Part shown: one piece after another, positions 9,072-17,324 of the stretch
How positions within the stretch are numbered: the stretch's first letter is position 1
How the letters are laid out: each line of letters starts with the position of its first letter
Assembly: GCA_028718525.1 (NCBI GenBank)
Contig: JAQULP010000001.1
Coordinates: 65,406 to 129,405 of the forward strand
From: Sulfuricurvum sp.
Lineage (GTDB): Bacteria > Campylobacterota > Campylobacteria > Campylobacterales > Sulfurimonadaceae
Length of the DNA: 64,000 nt
Direction of reading: 5' to 3'
Position numbers and translations under genes: made by a program
Notes under the pieces: model-generated
What the model was told of the DNA's origin: nothing
Databases searched by the model: none
What the model saw: the letters and a program-made list of their open reading frames with translations, nothing else

Positions 9072-9950
9072 ATGTTTTTGGATGAACTTGAAAAAGTGTT
9101 TATTGCTGAAAATAGCCATTTAAGGTACGATCAAGACTTTGGTCTATACTCACAAAATATACATACAGATTCAAGCGTACTGCACGTATTTATAGCGGGA
9201 ATAGGAATGAATGCAAAAACATTCGCCATGCCGTTTAATTATATAGTCAAAAATCATTCGCGTCATTTGCTTGCGATTACACTGATTGGGTTTGGTGAAA
9301 ACGATCAACAAACAGACTATAGCGAAGTAGAGCAAATCAAGGATGCCTCATTAAGGATTTTGAGATTTGCCTCAACAAAAAAAAATATTTCAAAAATCAA
9401 CCTATTTGGCTTTTCCTATGGAGCCGACCTGCTTTGTGGTATTGCCGAACAATTAAAAGAAGATATAGAGCGTCAACATAGAAAAATAGCTATTCTGAGA
9501 ATGGTTATCTCAGAAATAAATATCAATACAGACACAGCCTTCATAACAGGTAGAATTTGCCAAATAGGCAAACAACACGACGAGGCTGACGAGGCTGACA
9601 AAAAAGCCGAATTTATGAGAGAACTTTTATTAAATAAGCGCAGCCCTAAAGAAGTGCTTGATAATCTCGAATACTTAAGAGCGTCGTATAGAGTAAGTTG
9701 GCTCCAGATGGAAAGAAGCGCAGGGGATGCTTACAATCATGCCAATAATCGCATTAGCGATCTAATAAGTTTTTGTGCAAAAAATAAGTATACATGGGTC
9801 ATTCTTTACTCCAGAAAAAGTTTAGACATCAATATTCGTCTCGTCAATCTTACAATAAAAGAACCACTAGCAAGTCATTTTGATGGGATATCACTATCTT
9901 TAATAAAAGATGCGGATTCTTTCATGTCTACGGGCAAGCAGAAAAAATAA
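9072..9950 (+). CDS. Alpha/beta-hydrolase-like protein
   Basis: 292 residues from the ATG preceded by GGAG at 6 bases; an ATG four codons upstream is possible. FIAGIGMNAKTFAMPF resembles the oxyanion-loop strand of alpha/beta hydrolases and GFSYGAD (GxSxG) the nucleophile elbow, with serine as the presumed nucleophile. Later acid and histidine residues cannot be assigned confidently (SHFDGISL near the end is possible). A short DEADEAD tandem repeat occurs mid-protein. It follows the 7902 gene by 84 bases on the same strand and may share its transcript. Substrate unknown. Confidence 0.6.
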   Translation: MFLDELEKVFIAENSHLRYDQDFGLYSQNIHTDSSVLHVFIAGIGMNAKTFAMPFNYIVKNHSRHLLAITLIGFGENDQQTDYSEVEQIKDASLRILRFASTKKNISKINLFGFSYGADLLCGIAEQLKEDIERQHRKIAILRMVISEININTDTAFITGRICQIGKQHDEADEADKKAEFMRELLLNKRSPKEVLDNLEYLRASYRVSWLQMERSAGDAYNHANNRISDLISFCAKNKYTWVILYSRKSLDINIRLVNLTIKEPLASHFDGISLSLIKDADSFMSTGKQKK

Positions 9951-10056
9951 TCGACCATGACGATGCGTAAAGACTTACGCGCGGCGCTGTGCCACAAAAG
10001 TTGTTACGTTGATTCGTATCTAGGCTCCTCCGTATCACCTTTACATATTTATTCCC

Positions 10057-10491
10057 CTATTCCAGCATCAATGATAAAGTCTGAATATCATAATTAATAT
10101 AGGGGATCAGTTCCTCATTTGATAGCTCCCAAATAATCCTCGTGGTTTTTCCGCAAATCTTAATATTTCCATCATATATGCCGTATATTTTTTCGCCAGA
10201 TATAATGTCTACACCGCCGAGAATCTTCCCTGCATATAACCTAACCACGTCTTCTACAAAGAAATCAAGAAAGGACGTGAAAAAGAATTTAGTGTTTACC
10301 GGGATTCTTTCACAATCCCGATTGATATGTTCTTGGTGGCGTTCGTATAGCTGGAGAAATCTTTCCGGCATCGGGTCTGACAACATCGACCAAGAAACAA
10401 AAGGAGAAATTTGCTCGCCATTAAGTACAAAAGCAAGCCCAAGCCCAGCTTGTTTCAACTCAACATATATTTCTTTCTCTTTTATTGCCAT
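10057..10491 (-). CDS. Hypothetical protein, 144 residues
   Basis: An intact frame with a GAGG ribosome site before the ATG. No membrane segment, signal peptide or recognised motif. It reads convergently towards the hydrolase-like gene and away from the tns operon. Composition is ordinary and the frame looks genuinely coding, but I cannot name a family. Confidence 0.5.
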   Translation of the reverse strand: MAIKEKEIYVELKQAGLGLAFVLNGEQISPFVSWSMLSDPMPERFLQLYERHQEHINRDCERIPVNTKFFFTSFLDFFVEDVVRLYAGKILGGVDIISGEKIYGIYDGNIKICGKTTRIIWELSNEELIPYINYDIQTLSLMLE

Positions 10492-10560
10492 GTTATTAGC
10501 CTCTTTTTTTCTTTTATCTATCGGGCAATGTGGAATTCACCGAGCATCATAATTTCACTT

Positions 10561-10637
10561 ACTATCTAAATACAAATACTATCTTGCAACAATTAATAAA
10601 TAATGTCAATATTTAGATACTTTGGTATTTAAATATT
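10561..10637 (+). promoter_or_regulatory. Inverted-repeat operator candidates upstream of tnsA
   Basis: AATATTTAGATAC (10608-10620) and GTATTTAAATATT (10625-10637) are arms of a near-perfect palindrome (12 of 13 pairs) with a TTTG loop. ATCTAAATAC at 10564-10573 repeats the same motif in inverse orientation. The block sits in the 276-base AT-rich gap before tnsA and suggests a dimeric repressor site controlling transposase expression. It could instead be a hairpin in the leader. Confidence 0.4.
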
Positions 10638-10768
10638 GAATACTTGCTATTGCATTCCAAGTATAAATAATAATAAAAACAATAAATAGTGATAATATAA
10701 ATAGAATCTATTAAATATTGATAAAAAACTCACTTGAAATTTTTACATGAAAGTTATATGATTATTTT

Positions 10769-11416
10769 ATGGCAGTTAGAAAAATCAAAAAGAGCTATCG
10801 CTCTGTTACTGGATACTTTATGAGTCGCAAGAATAATCGACAGCTTGCATTCGAATCATCACTTGAGCATGACTTTTTTCTAACACTTGAATTCGATCCA
10901 TCCGTGGTTTCATTTGAAGAACAACCTTTTAAACTTCGGTATGAGTGCGATGGAACCAATCGATTTTATACCCCGGACGCACTTGTTCATAATCATAACT
11001 CCTCTACAGTTTTTGAAGTAAAGTACAAAAATGAACTTGATAGTGATAAGGAATTACGGCAAAAACTTTCTTGTATCACCCATCAAATTGAGCGTGAAGG
11101 CAAATACAAGTTCATGATTTTCACCGATGCGACATTTGATCAGATCTATTTACAAAATCTAAAGTTCCTATACAAATTCGCGTTTTTGAAAAATACAGAA
11201 AAATTTGACGAACGCTTTAAAAGCATCTATGAAAATCTTTCAGGCCCTATATCCCTTATGGATTTTTTATATGCTATCGATACCGATAGCTCAAATCATG
11301 GGAAAGTTATCCCCTATCTTTGGCACTTTCTTGCATTGAACCCAAAAACAATAGACTTGACCCAGAAACTTTCAATGAACTCACCCCTTATAAAGGATTC
11401 TTTATGGCAAAAGTAG
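10769..11416 (+). CDS. tnsA: Tn7-like transposase endonuclease subunit TnsA
   Basis: 215 residues. The restriction-endonuclease-like core is present: Glu33 (SLEHDFF), Asp70 in YTPDALV, and Glu83/Lys85 in FEVKYK, matching the catalytic pattern of Tn7 TnsA. TnsA cuts the 5' ends of the element so that transposition is cut-and-paste. The C-terminal part (about 140-215) would contact TnsC. The gene overlaps tnsB by 13 bases. The start ATG is the only reasonable one after the long AT-rich leader. Confidence 0.9.
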   Translation: MAVRKIKKSYRSVTGYFMSRKNNRQLAFESSLEHDFFLTLEFDPSVVSFEEQPFKLRYECDGTNRFYTPDALVHNHNSSTVFEVKYKNELDSDKELRQKLSCITHQIEREGKYKFMIFTDATFDQIYLQNLKFLYKFAFLKNTEKFDERFKSIYENLSGPISLMDFLYAIDTDSSNHGKVIPYLWHFLALNPKTIDLTQKLSMNSPLIKDSLWQK

Positions 11417-13272
11417 ACTTCAGTTATGGTGCAACCGTCTATTGGGACGATGAAGAGTATAAAGTTGTGGGAGCCGATGGGCTCACTAAAGTCAACATCA
11501 AACATGCCAAGTATGGTAATGTTGCATCCGTTTCCATCACTGAACTCTCTACTAAACCCCGCAATGATTCACCTACTATCGATTTAAATGATCATTCGGA
11601 ACACGAGTGGGAAACTGCAAAAACTAGATTGGAAATAATCAGACCTTTAGTAGGTATCAAGCGAAGTGCCAATGATATAAAAAAGATAGCTGATGCCAAG
11701 CATATCGGACAAGCCACCATTTATCGATGGTTATCAGCTTTTGAATCAAACCCTACCTTGAGTGCATTGATACCACAAACTAAAAAGCGTGGTCCTAAAG
11801 AAAAACGCCTTCCCAAAGATACAAATGAGATCATCAATGATATTCTTGAAAACTACTATCTCAATAAACAAAAACATTCTTTCAAACGCACCTATATGAA
11901 AATTAAGCAAGCCTGTCTTCATAAAAATACTCCCGTGCCTAGTGAGAATACCGTCCGCAATTGGATTAAAGAGATCGATCCGATGTATATGCTCAAGCGC
12001 CGAGAAAATTATAAAACGGCTCTATCGCAATACGGTGACTTTTCAGGTGAATTCAAAAATGGTAACTACCCTCTTGATGTCTATCAGATTGATCATACAC
12101 CTCTTGATATCATCTTAGTAGATGACCTGCGCCGACTTCCGATCGGCAGACCCTATCTCACACTGGCTATCGATGTCTATAGCCGGATGGTGGCAGGCTT
12201 TTTCCTCTCTTTTCAAGGGCCTGGCTTTTTCAATGTCGGACAGTGCCTCTATCAATGCTTTCTCCCAAAAGAACGCTATCTCAAAAAACTCCATGTCGAA
12301 GGCGAGTGGCCTATCTATGGCACACCACGTGTTTTGCATAGCGATAATGGTGCTGAGCTAGTTGGAACCGAAGTTCAACGTGTCTGTGAAGAATACGGTA
12401 TCTCTATCGAAAAACGCCCCGTTGCACGACCTCAATTTGGGGGCAATATAGAACGAATTTTCTTAACAATTAACAAAGAAATACATAATCTTCCGGGAGC
12501 TACCTTTTCCAATGTCAAAGAGCGCGGAAGTTATGATTCAGAAAAACAAGCTTCTCTAACTATCAAAGAACTTGAAAAATGGTTGACACAGTACATTGTT
12601 AATATCTATCATAAAACCTATCATAATGGAATCGAAACCACCCCTTTGCAACGATACCAGTTCGGTATCGAGGAAGACGAGAATAATCCGCAAGTCGGTA
12701 TTCTCCCCGCTATGATCGAAGATGACGAACACATTCGTATATCGCTCCTTCCTACTTTTTATCGTACCGTACAGCGCAACGGAATTACGCTTGAGGGCAT
12801 TACCTATTACGACGATACGTTACGCCGTTTTGTGAATCGAAAAGACTCTAACGATCAAAAACTCAAACTAAAAATTAAACGTGATCCTATGGATATCAGC
12901 CGCATACATGTTTATGACCCAAATCTTAATATCTATCTTGATGTACCTTACCGACGAATGAGTGCTCCGGCAATGAACATTTGGGAACTGCAAGCCATCA
13001 AACGATTTTTAGCCGATCAGCGTAAAACGAACTATGATGAAAACGATATATTCCGAGCTTATCATAACCTCGAAGAGATTGAAAAAAATGCTAAACGGGC
13101 GACTAATAGTTTACGAAAACAAACACCGCCATCATCAGCCAAAAAGGCTTCTGCAATTCAAGAAGACACACCAACTAAAGCTTCCAATGAACAACCGGTT
13201 CGAAAAAGAAGCTTTGGAAATATCGAGATTTTTGACGTCGTTGAATATAAACCTGAGGGAAAAGATTCATGA
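11404..13272 (+). CDS. tnsB: Tn7-like transposase TnsB (DDE integrase fold)
   Basis: 622 residues from the ATG preceded by AAAGGA at 6 bases. An N-terminal DNA-binding region with helix-turn-helix (ANDIKKIADAKHIGQATIYR) is followed by the catalytic core with Asp230 (YQIDHTPLD), Asp314 (LHSDNGAE) and Glu350 (FGGNIERIF), a DD(35)E spacing. A Mu-type C-terminal barrel follows (YYDDTLRRF). TnsB binds the terminal repeats and makes 3' end cuts and strand transfer. The stop overlaps the tnsC start (ATGA). All catalytic residues are present, so it is probably active. Confidence 0.95.
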   Translation: MAKVDFSYGATVYWDDEEYKVVGADGLTKVNIKHAKYGNVASVSITELSTKPRNDSPTIDLNDHSEHEWETAKTRLEIIRPLVGIKRSANDIKKIADAKHIGQATIYRWLSAFESNPTLSALIPQTKKRGPKEKRLPKDTNEIINDILENYYLNKQKHSFKRTYMKIKQACLHKNTPVPSENTVRNWIKEIDPMYMLKRRENYKTALSQYGDFSGEFKNGNYPLDVYQIDHTPLDIILVDDLRRLPIGRPYLTLAIDVYSRMVAGFFLSFQGPGFFNVGQCLYQCFLPKERYLKKLHVEGEWPIYGTPRVLHSDNGAELVGTEVQRVCEEYGISIEKRPVARPQFGGNIERIFLTINKEIHNLPGATFSNVKERGSYDSEKQASLTIKELEKWLTQYIVNIYHKTYHNGIETTPLQRYQFGIEEDENNPQVGILPAMIEDDEHIRISLLPTFYRTVQRNGITLEGITYYDDTLRRFVNRKDSNDQKLKLKIKRDPMDISRIHVYDPNLNIYLDVPYRRMSAPAMNIWELQAIKRFLADQRKTNYDENDIFRAYHNLEEIEKNAKRATNSLRKQTPPSSAKKASAIQEDTPTKASNEQPVRKRSFGNIEIFDVVEYKPEGKDS

Positions 13273-14204
13273 ATAATTTATTAGCCAAAGAATATCAGTA
13301 TCTCCTTGAAAGCTCCGATGAAGAGCGTATGGCATTTATTTTTCAATACCGGTGGATTAATTACCCAAGAGCGAAACTAATGCTTGACAAGCTCGAAGAG
13401 CTTTTCAAATACGGAAAAAACTTTCCTCGCATCACCAGTCTTCTTATCGTGGGTGAAGGAAACAATGGAAAAAGTTCGATCATCAGTCGATTTGCTGAAC
13501 TGCATCCACCCTATGACTACAACATTGAACGTCCGGCGAATCTACCGAATGATTATTTTGATACTCATACCGGAGCAGGAATTCCGGTCGTACATGTCGA
13601 TGCACCGAATGAGCCGAGCGAATCACGACTTTATAGCCAAATTCTCGCCGAGCTTTCTGTCCCCTATAAAGAGACTGAAACCGTTGCACGAAAACAATAC
13701 CTCGTACAATACTATTTGAAACTCCTCGAAGTTGAGATGCTGGTGATCGATGAAATACACAATATCCTGAGCGGTTCTATTGCCAGACAAAAGCAGGTTT
13801 TAAATGCCATTAAGAGCCTCTCTAATGCGCTACAGATCCCGATCGTCCTTTCCGGCACCAAAGCTGCCCTCAGTGCTATAAATACTGATCCTCAGATCGA
13901 GAGCCGTTTTATGCCAATATATCTTCCTAAATGGCAATTCGATGATGAGTTCGGAAGTCTTTTAGCAACCTATGCAAGTCGCCTTCCACTTAAAAATGAG
14001 TCAAAATTAACCGATGAAGCGGTGGCCGATGAGATTTTAGAACTTAGTGATGGCTACATAGGCAATATGTTTGACTTGTTACGACAAGCTGCCAAGATTG
14101 CCATCGAAACAAAATCCGAACGTATCACTCTGGTCGAGATACGCGCATGTAATTATGTCTCTCCACATCAACGCTCGAAAAACGCAATGCTCGAACAGTT
14201 ATGA
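13269..14204 (+). CDS. tnsC: Transposition regulator ATPase TnsC
   Basis: 311 residues, AAA+ ATPase of the TniB/TnsC type. Walker A is GEGNNGKS at about 62-69 and Walker B is MLVIDE at about 157-162, with a sensor-like VLSGT near 196. TnsC links the target selector to TnsAB and enforces target immunity. Its size is nearer to TniB-like TnsC proteins than to the 555-residue Tn7 protein. The start overlaps tnsB and the stop overlaps tniQ, both by four bases. Confidence 0.92.
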   Translation: MNNLLAKEYQYLLESSDEERMAFIFQYRWINYPRAKLMLDKLEELFKYGKNFPRITSLLIVGEGNNGKSSIISRFAELHPPYDYNIERPANLPNDYFDTHTGAGIPVVHVDAPNEPSESRLYSQILAELSVPYKETETVARKQYLVQYYLKLLEVEMLVIDEIHNILSGSIARQKQVLNAIKSLSNALQIPIVLSGTKAALSAINTDPQIESRFMPIYLPKWQFDDEFGSLLATYASRLPLKNESKLTDEAVADEILELSDGYIGNMFDLLRQAAKIAIETKSERITLVEIRACNYVSPHQRSKNAMLEQL

Positions 14205-15334
14205 TCAAAAAAGTCAAAAATCCGGCGGTCACTGCTTCGCGATTTTTGCTTATTCCAAAACCACTCCCCGACGAAATCCTCAGCTCATGGCTTGCACGAA
14301 CGGCATACGCTCATTTAACTCATCCCAAAACATTTATGAATATGCACTTTTCTACCGGAAAGTTCAACTGGAGGCCCAACTTCGATGCATCGGTATCTGA
14401 TGATGTGCTGCGTATTATTGAACGAAAAAGTACTCTTAGTTTTGAAACTATTTATCAGATGAGTCTCAAATCCTATGAGAGCTATCTCCAAGAATCGATC
14501 ATACCGGATGGTCTAAATACCTTTATCGTTCCTCAACGGTTCTGTCCAGTCTGTTTGCGAGAAGATCAATTCCCGTACTATCGAAAAAGTTGGAAAGTCC
14601 TTTTCACAACAGTTTGTTTCAAACATCACTGCTATCTTTATGATCGCTGTCCGCAATGCGGATCTCTGCTTAATCTTGCCAATATGTATCGCAATACTTT
14701 GTCGTTTGTGTTTTGTCACAAGTGTGGGTTTGATTTGCGAAAATCACGAAAGCTGACAGTGCCAAAAACATTTGATTCCGCGTTTAAACGAATGCAGCGA
14801 ATACAGTCAATTCTCAAAAGAGGCTATATTGTTCTCAATAAAATACCAGTTTACTCATTTTTCTTTTTTGAAGTCTTTGTACAGCTTGCCAAAATGATGC
14901 TCCCTTATAAAAAAAATGCTTCTATTGATCATCAATCAAAGATTATAAATATCACGAAAAGAACCCGTTTCACTAAAACTCAGCCTGTTATTCGGGAACT
15001 CAGTATTCCACAGCAATTTGTTGTACTGTCAGCTATTATGGAATTATTTAGACACTATCCAAAGTATTTTGAGCATTATGTGGAAAGCAATAATCTCACA
15101 CATTGGCTACTAACGAAAGAATTGAAAGAAAAAGCGTTTTGGTATGAAAACCTTTTGGATAAAGTGACTCCACAAACTTGTTTCACATCTGATTTATTGA
15201 CAGAACAAGAGATTCAAAATGCAGCTAAATGGCTAACTGTTCAAGGAATTATCGTCAATAAAATAATTTTAAAAAGACTATTTCAGTGTGATTTTTATCA
15301 TAATTCGATTGGAAAACATCTTTTCACAGAATAA
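14201..15334 (+). CDS. tniQ: TniQ/TnsD-family target selector
   Basis: 377 residues. The TniQ N-terminal region includes LPDEILSSWLARTAYAHL. Zinc-ligand pairs follow: FCPVC (115/118), CFKHHC (139-144), CPQC (150/153) and CHKC (172/175). The C-terminal 200 residues are probably the DNA-reading part. In Tn7-like elements this protein recognises the attachment site; here the site is inside dprA (TTCTT at codons 56-58), so this protein is the candidate dprA-recognition factor. It is longer than the roughly 300-residue TniQ of CRISPR-associated elements and shorter than Tn7 TnsD (about 508). Confidence 0.9.
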   Translation: MIKKVKNPAVTASRFLLIPKPLPDEILSSWLARTAYAHLTHPKTFMNMHFSTGKFNWRPNFDASVSDDVLRIIERKSTLSFETIYQMSLKSYESYLQESIIPDGLNTFIVPQRFCPVCLREDQFPYYRKSWKVLFTTVCFKHHCYLYDRCPQCGSLLNLANMYRNTLSFVFCHKCGFDLRKSRKLTVPKTFDSAFKRMQRIQSILKRGYIVLNKIPVYSFFFFEVFVQLAKMMLPYKKNASIDHQSKIINITKRTRFTKTQPVIRELSIPQQFVVLSAIMELFRHYPKYFEHYVESNNLTHWLLTKELKEKAFWYENLLDKVTPQTCFTSDLLTEQEIQNAAKWLTVQGIIVNKIILKRLFQCDFYHNSIGKHLFTE

Positions 15335-15434
15335 TCAAATCTGTAATGTTCCTTCTCTCGCATAAATTTTCCCCATATTCTTAACTCATTAATTACTTAT
15401 TGTATAGAAAAATACATGAATTCATACCCCTCAT

Positions 15435-15557
15435 AATATATATGTATTTTACATATATATTATTTATTTAACATACTATATATAATATATAAAGTAATAT
15501 ATATGTATTTAAGGCTACTATTTTGTCTAAAGCATAATTTTTTTATTTAAATACATA
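15435..15557 (+). promoter_or_regulatory. Clustered palindromic operator candidate upstream of the RADAR operon
   Basis: AATATATATGTA (15435-15446) and TACATATATATT (15450-15461) form a perfect 12-bp inverted repeat with a TTT spacer. The half-site recurs as AATATATATGTATTT (15496-15510) and, inverted and weaker, as AAATACATATTA (15549-15560). The array ends about 40 bases before a small helix-turn-helix gene, the first gene of the operon, which suggests autoregulation. AT-richness makes chance palindromes more likely than usual. Confidence 0.5.
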
Positions 15558-15597
15558 TTAATCAGCCTATTAAAGTTAAAAAGCTATACTCATAGGT

Positions 15598-15819
15598 ATG
15601 AAATATGATTTATTTAAAAAGAAACTACTTGAAGCAGGATTAGACAAGGAAAGCTTCTTATCTCTTACCAAAACGCCTAAAGGAACATATGAGGGTTGGG
15701 CATCAAAAAGGAATTTTAAAACTCCTTATTGGGTACAAGCCTATCTGGATTTGTATATTGAAAATAGAAATAATGAAATATATATTTCCAAGTTAAAAGA
15801 GGAACTAAATAAATCATGA
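15598..15819 (+). CDS. Small helix-turn-helix protein, probable operon regulator
   Basis: 73 residues. Residues 1-55 (LFKKKLLEAGLDKESFLSLT, then TYEGWASKRNFKTPYWVQAYL) look like the small Cro/phage-repressor-like proteins common in Campylobacterota plasmids and islands. The last four bases overlap the start of the DndC-like gene (ATGA), so it is coupled to the defence operon. It sits just after a cluster of palindromes that could be its operator. DNA binding is inferred from resemblance only. Confidence 0.6.
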   Translation: MKYDLFKKKLLEAGLDKESFLSLTKTPKGTYEGWASKRNFKTPYWVQAYLDLYIENRNNEIYISKLKEELNKS

Positions 15820-17324
15820 CTAAATCGATCGATACTTCAAATTTAGATAAGATACAATTTGAATCCCTTGCTAATAAACTCATGAATACTAAATCTATAA
15901 TCAAGAAAAATTATCTTAACGATCCTAGACCTTTTTGTGTGGCTTATAGTGGAGGCAAAGATAGTACGGCTGTAGTGTATTTAGTTTTACAAATGTTACA
16001 GGAAGTTAAAAATCAGAAAAAAATTGTATACATACTAAATTCTAATACTCTAGCTGAATTGCCTCCTGTTTTGGAACATATTCAAAAGTCATTAATCTCA
16101 ATTGAAAAATTTGCTCAAAAAAATAATTTGCCAGTAAAAGTTATTGAAGTTGTTCCTGAATTAAAAAATACTTTAAATGTTCAACTTTTTGGCGTAGGCA
16201 TGCCACCGCCTAGTCAAACATTACGTTGGTGTACAGATAAATTGAAAGTACAACCCATAGACAAAAAAATTCAAGAATTATTTCCTAATGGGGAATTTAT
16301 TTCAATTTTAGGCACTAGAAATGATGAAGGATACAAGAGACAAGAAAGGATTGAGCAAAGAACAGTAAAAGGGACAGATTTAAAATTAAATGACAGATAT
16401 CCAAAAGCTTCAAATCTTATGCCAATTGAGCATTGGTCGACAAAAGAAGTTTGGACTTATCTATTTGATCAAACAAATGAATTTATTGATATAGATTTTT
16501 TATGGAAACTTTATAGTGATGCGAGTAACAAAGATGCTAGCGAATGTACATTTGTAGGAGCTGGTGGAAAGCATATTGATGATGGTAAGCTAGGCTGTGG
16601 GACTTCACGATTCGGTTGTTGGCAATGTTATTTAGTAAGAGAGAAAGATAAAAGTTTAGATGGTTTAATGCAGAGTGGCTACAAAGATTTAGAACATTAC
16701 AATGCATTTAGAGACTGGTTTTGGAAGCTTACTCAACAAGGCTGGGAAAAAACAAGAGATGTCTATAATCATAGAATACATACGAGAGATTACTATGATA
16801 AAGGCTCAAGTGAAAGTGAAAAATATCATATGACAATGCCAAAGGGTCTTACATTGTCATTACGAAAAAAAGCATTTAAAAAATTTATTGAATTACAGCA
16901 AAAGATTCAAGAACCACTCATAACCATAGATGAATGCCTCTTGATACAAAAAAGATGGATACTAGAAGGTGATTTTGAATTATCGGCGTTTAAATATATA
17001 AAAAATATACCATTTAACCTAAACAGTTTTTCTCTCTCAAAAGATGATAGAACAAATCTTAGAAAAGCAAAAAATATTTATTTACTGTTGAAGAATGACA
17101 TATTTACAAGAAAAAATTACACTTTAAGCACTTTAAAACGTTTTTCAATACAATATGCTGTAAATAGTAATAAAATTCAACGTCAATTCTATCCAACTGT
17201 AAGAGAAGAAAAACATATACGAAAAGAATGGAAGTTGTTAAAAAAACTTGATCAAAATGTTCAAGAAAAAATTGAACTTTATGTTATCTATGAAAGGTTA
17301 TTAAATGAGCGGTGTAGTAAATGA
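15816..17324 (+). CDS. DndC-like PAPS-reductase-family sulfurtransferase in the RADAR operon
   Basis: 502 residues. A PP-loop ATP pyrophosphatase motif is present, AYSGGKDST (about 43-51). Cysteines at 139 (LRWCTDK), 261, 268 and 271 (LGCGTSRFGCWQC) resemble the four iron-sulfur ligands of DndC, and LGTRNDEG and YKRQER are also of that type. DndC activates DNA for phosphorothioate sulfur insertion, and BrxP of some BREX systems is in the same superfamily. No dndB, dndD, dndE or cysteine desulfurase is nearby, so ordinary phosphorothioation is unlikely. It overlaps rdrA by 20 bases, indicating a functional link to RADAR. Confidence 0.82.
   Translation: MTKSIDTSNLDKIQFESLANKLMNTKSIIKKNYLNDPRPFCVAYSGGKDSTAVVYLVLQMLQEVKNQKKIVYILNSNTLAELPPVLEHIQKSLISIEKFAQKNNLPVKVIEVVPELKNTLNVQLFGVGMPPPSQTLRWCTDKLKVQPIDKKIQELFPNGEFISILGTRNDEGYKRQERIEQRTVKGTDLKLNDRYPKASNLMPIEHWSTKEVWTYLFDQTNEFIDIDFLWKLYSDASNKDASECTFVGAGGKHIDDGKLGCGTSRFGCWQCYLVREKDKSLDGLMQSGYKDLEHYNAFRDWFWKLTQQGWEKTRDVYNHRIHTRDYYDKGSSESEKYHMTMPKGLTLSLRKKAFKKFIELQQKIQEPLITIDECLLIQKRWILEGDFELSAFKYIKNIPFNLNSFSLSKDDRTNLRKAKNIYLLLKNDIFTRKNYTLSTLKRFSIQYAVNSNKIQRQFYPTVREEKHIRKEWKLLKKLDQNVQEKIELYVIYERLLNERCSK

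Noticed and set aside
9965-9980. Hairpin GCGTAA/TTACGC after the hydrolase-like gene
   Set aside because: Only six base pairs and no T-run. Could be a weak terminator, but too little support to list as a feature.
15816-17324. Classical DNA phosphorothioation (dnd) system
   Set aside because: Only a DndC-like gene is present; dndA/iscS, dndB, dndD and dndE are absent, and the gene is coupled to RADAR genes.
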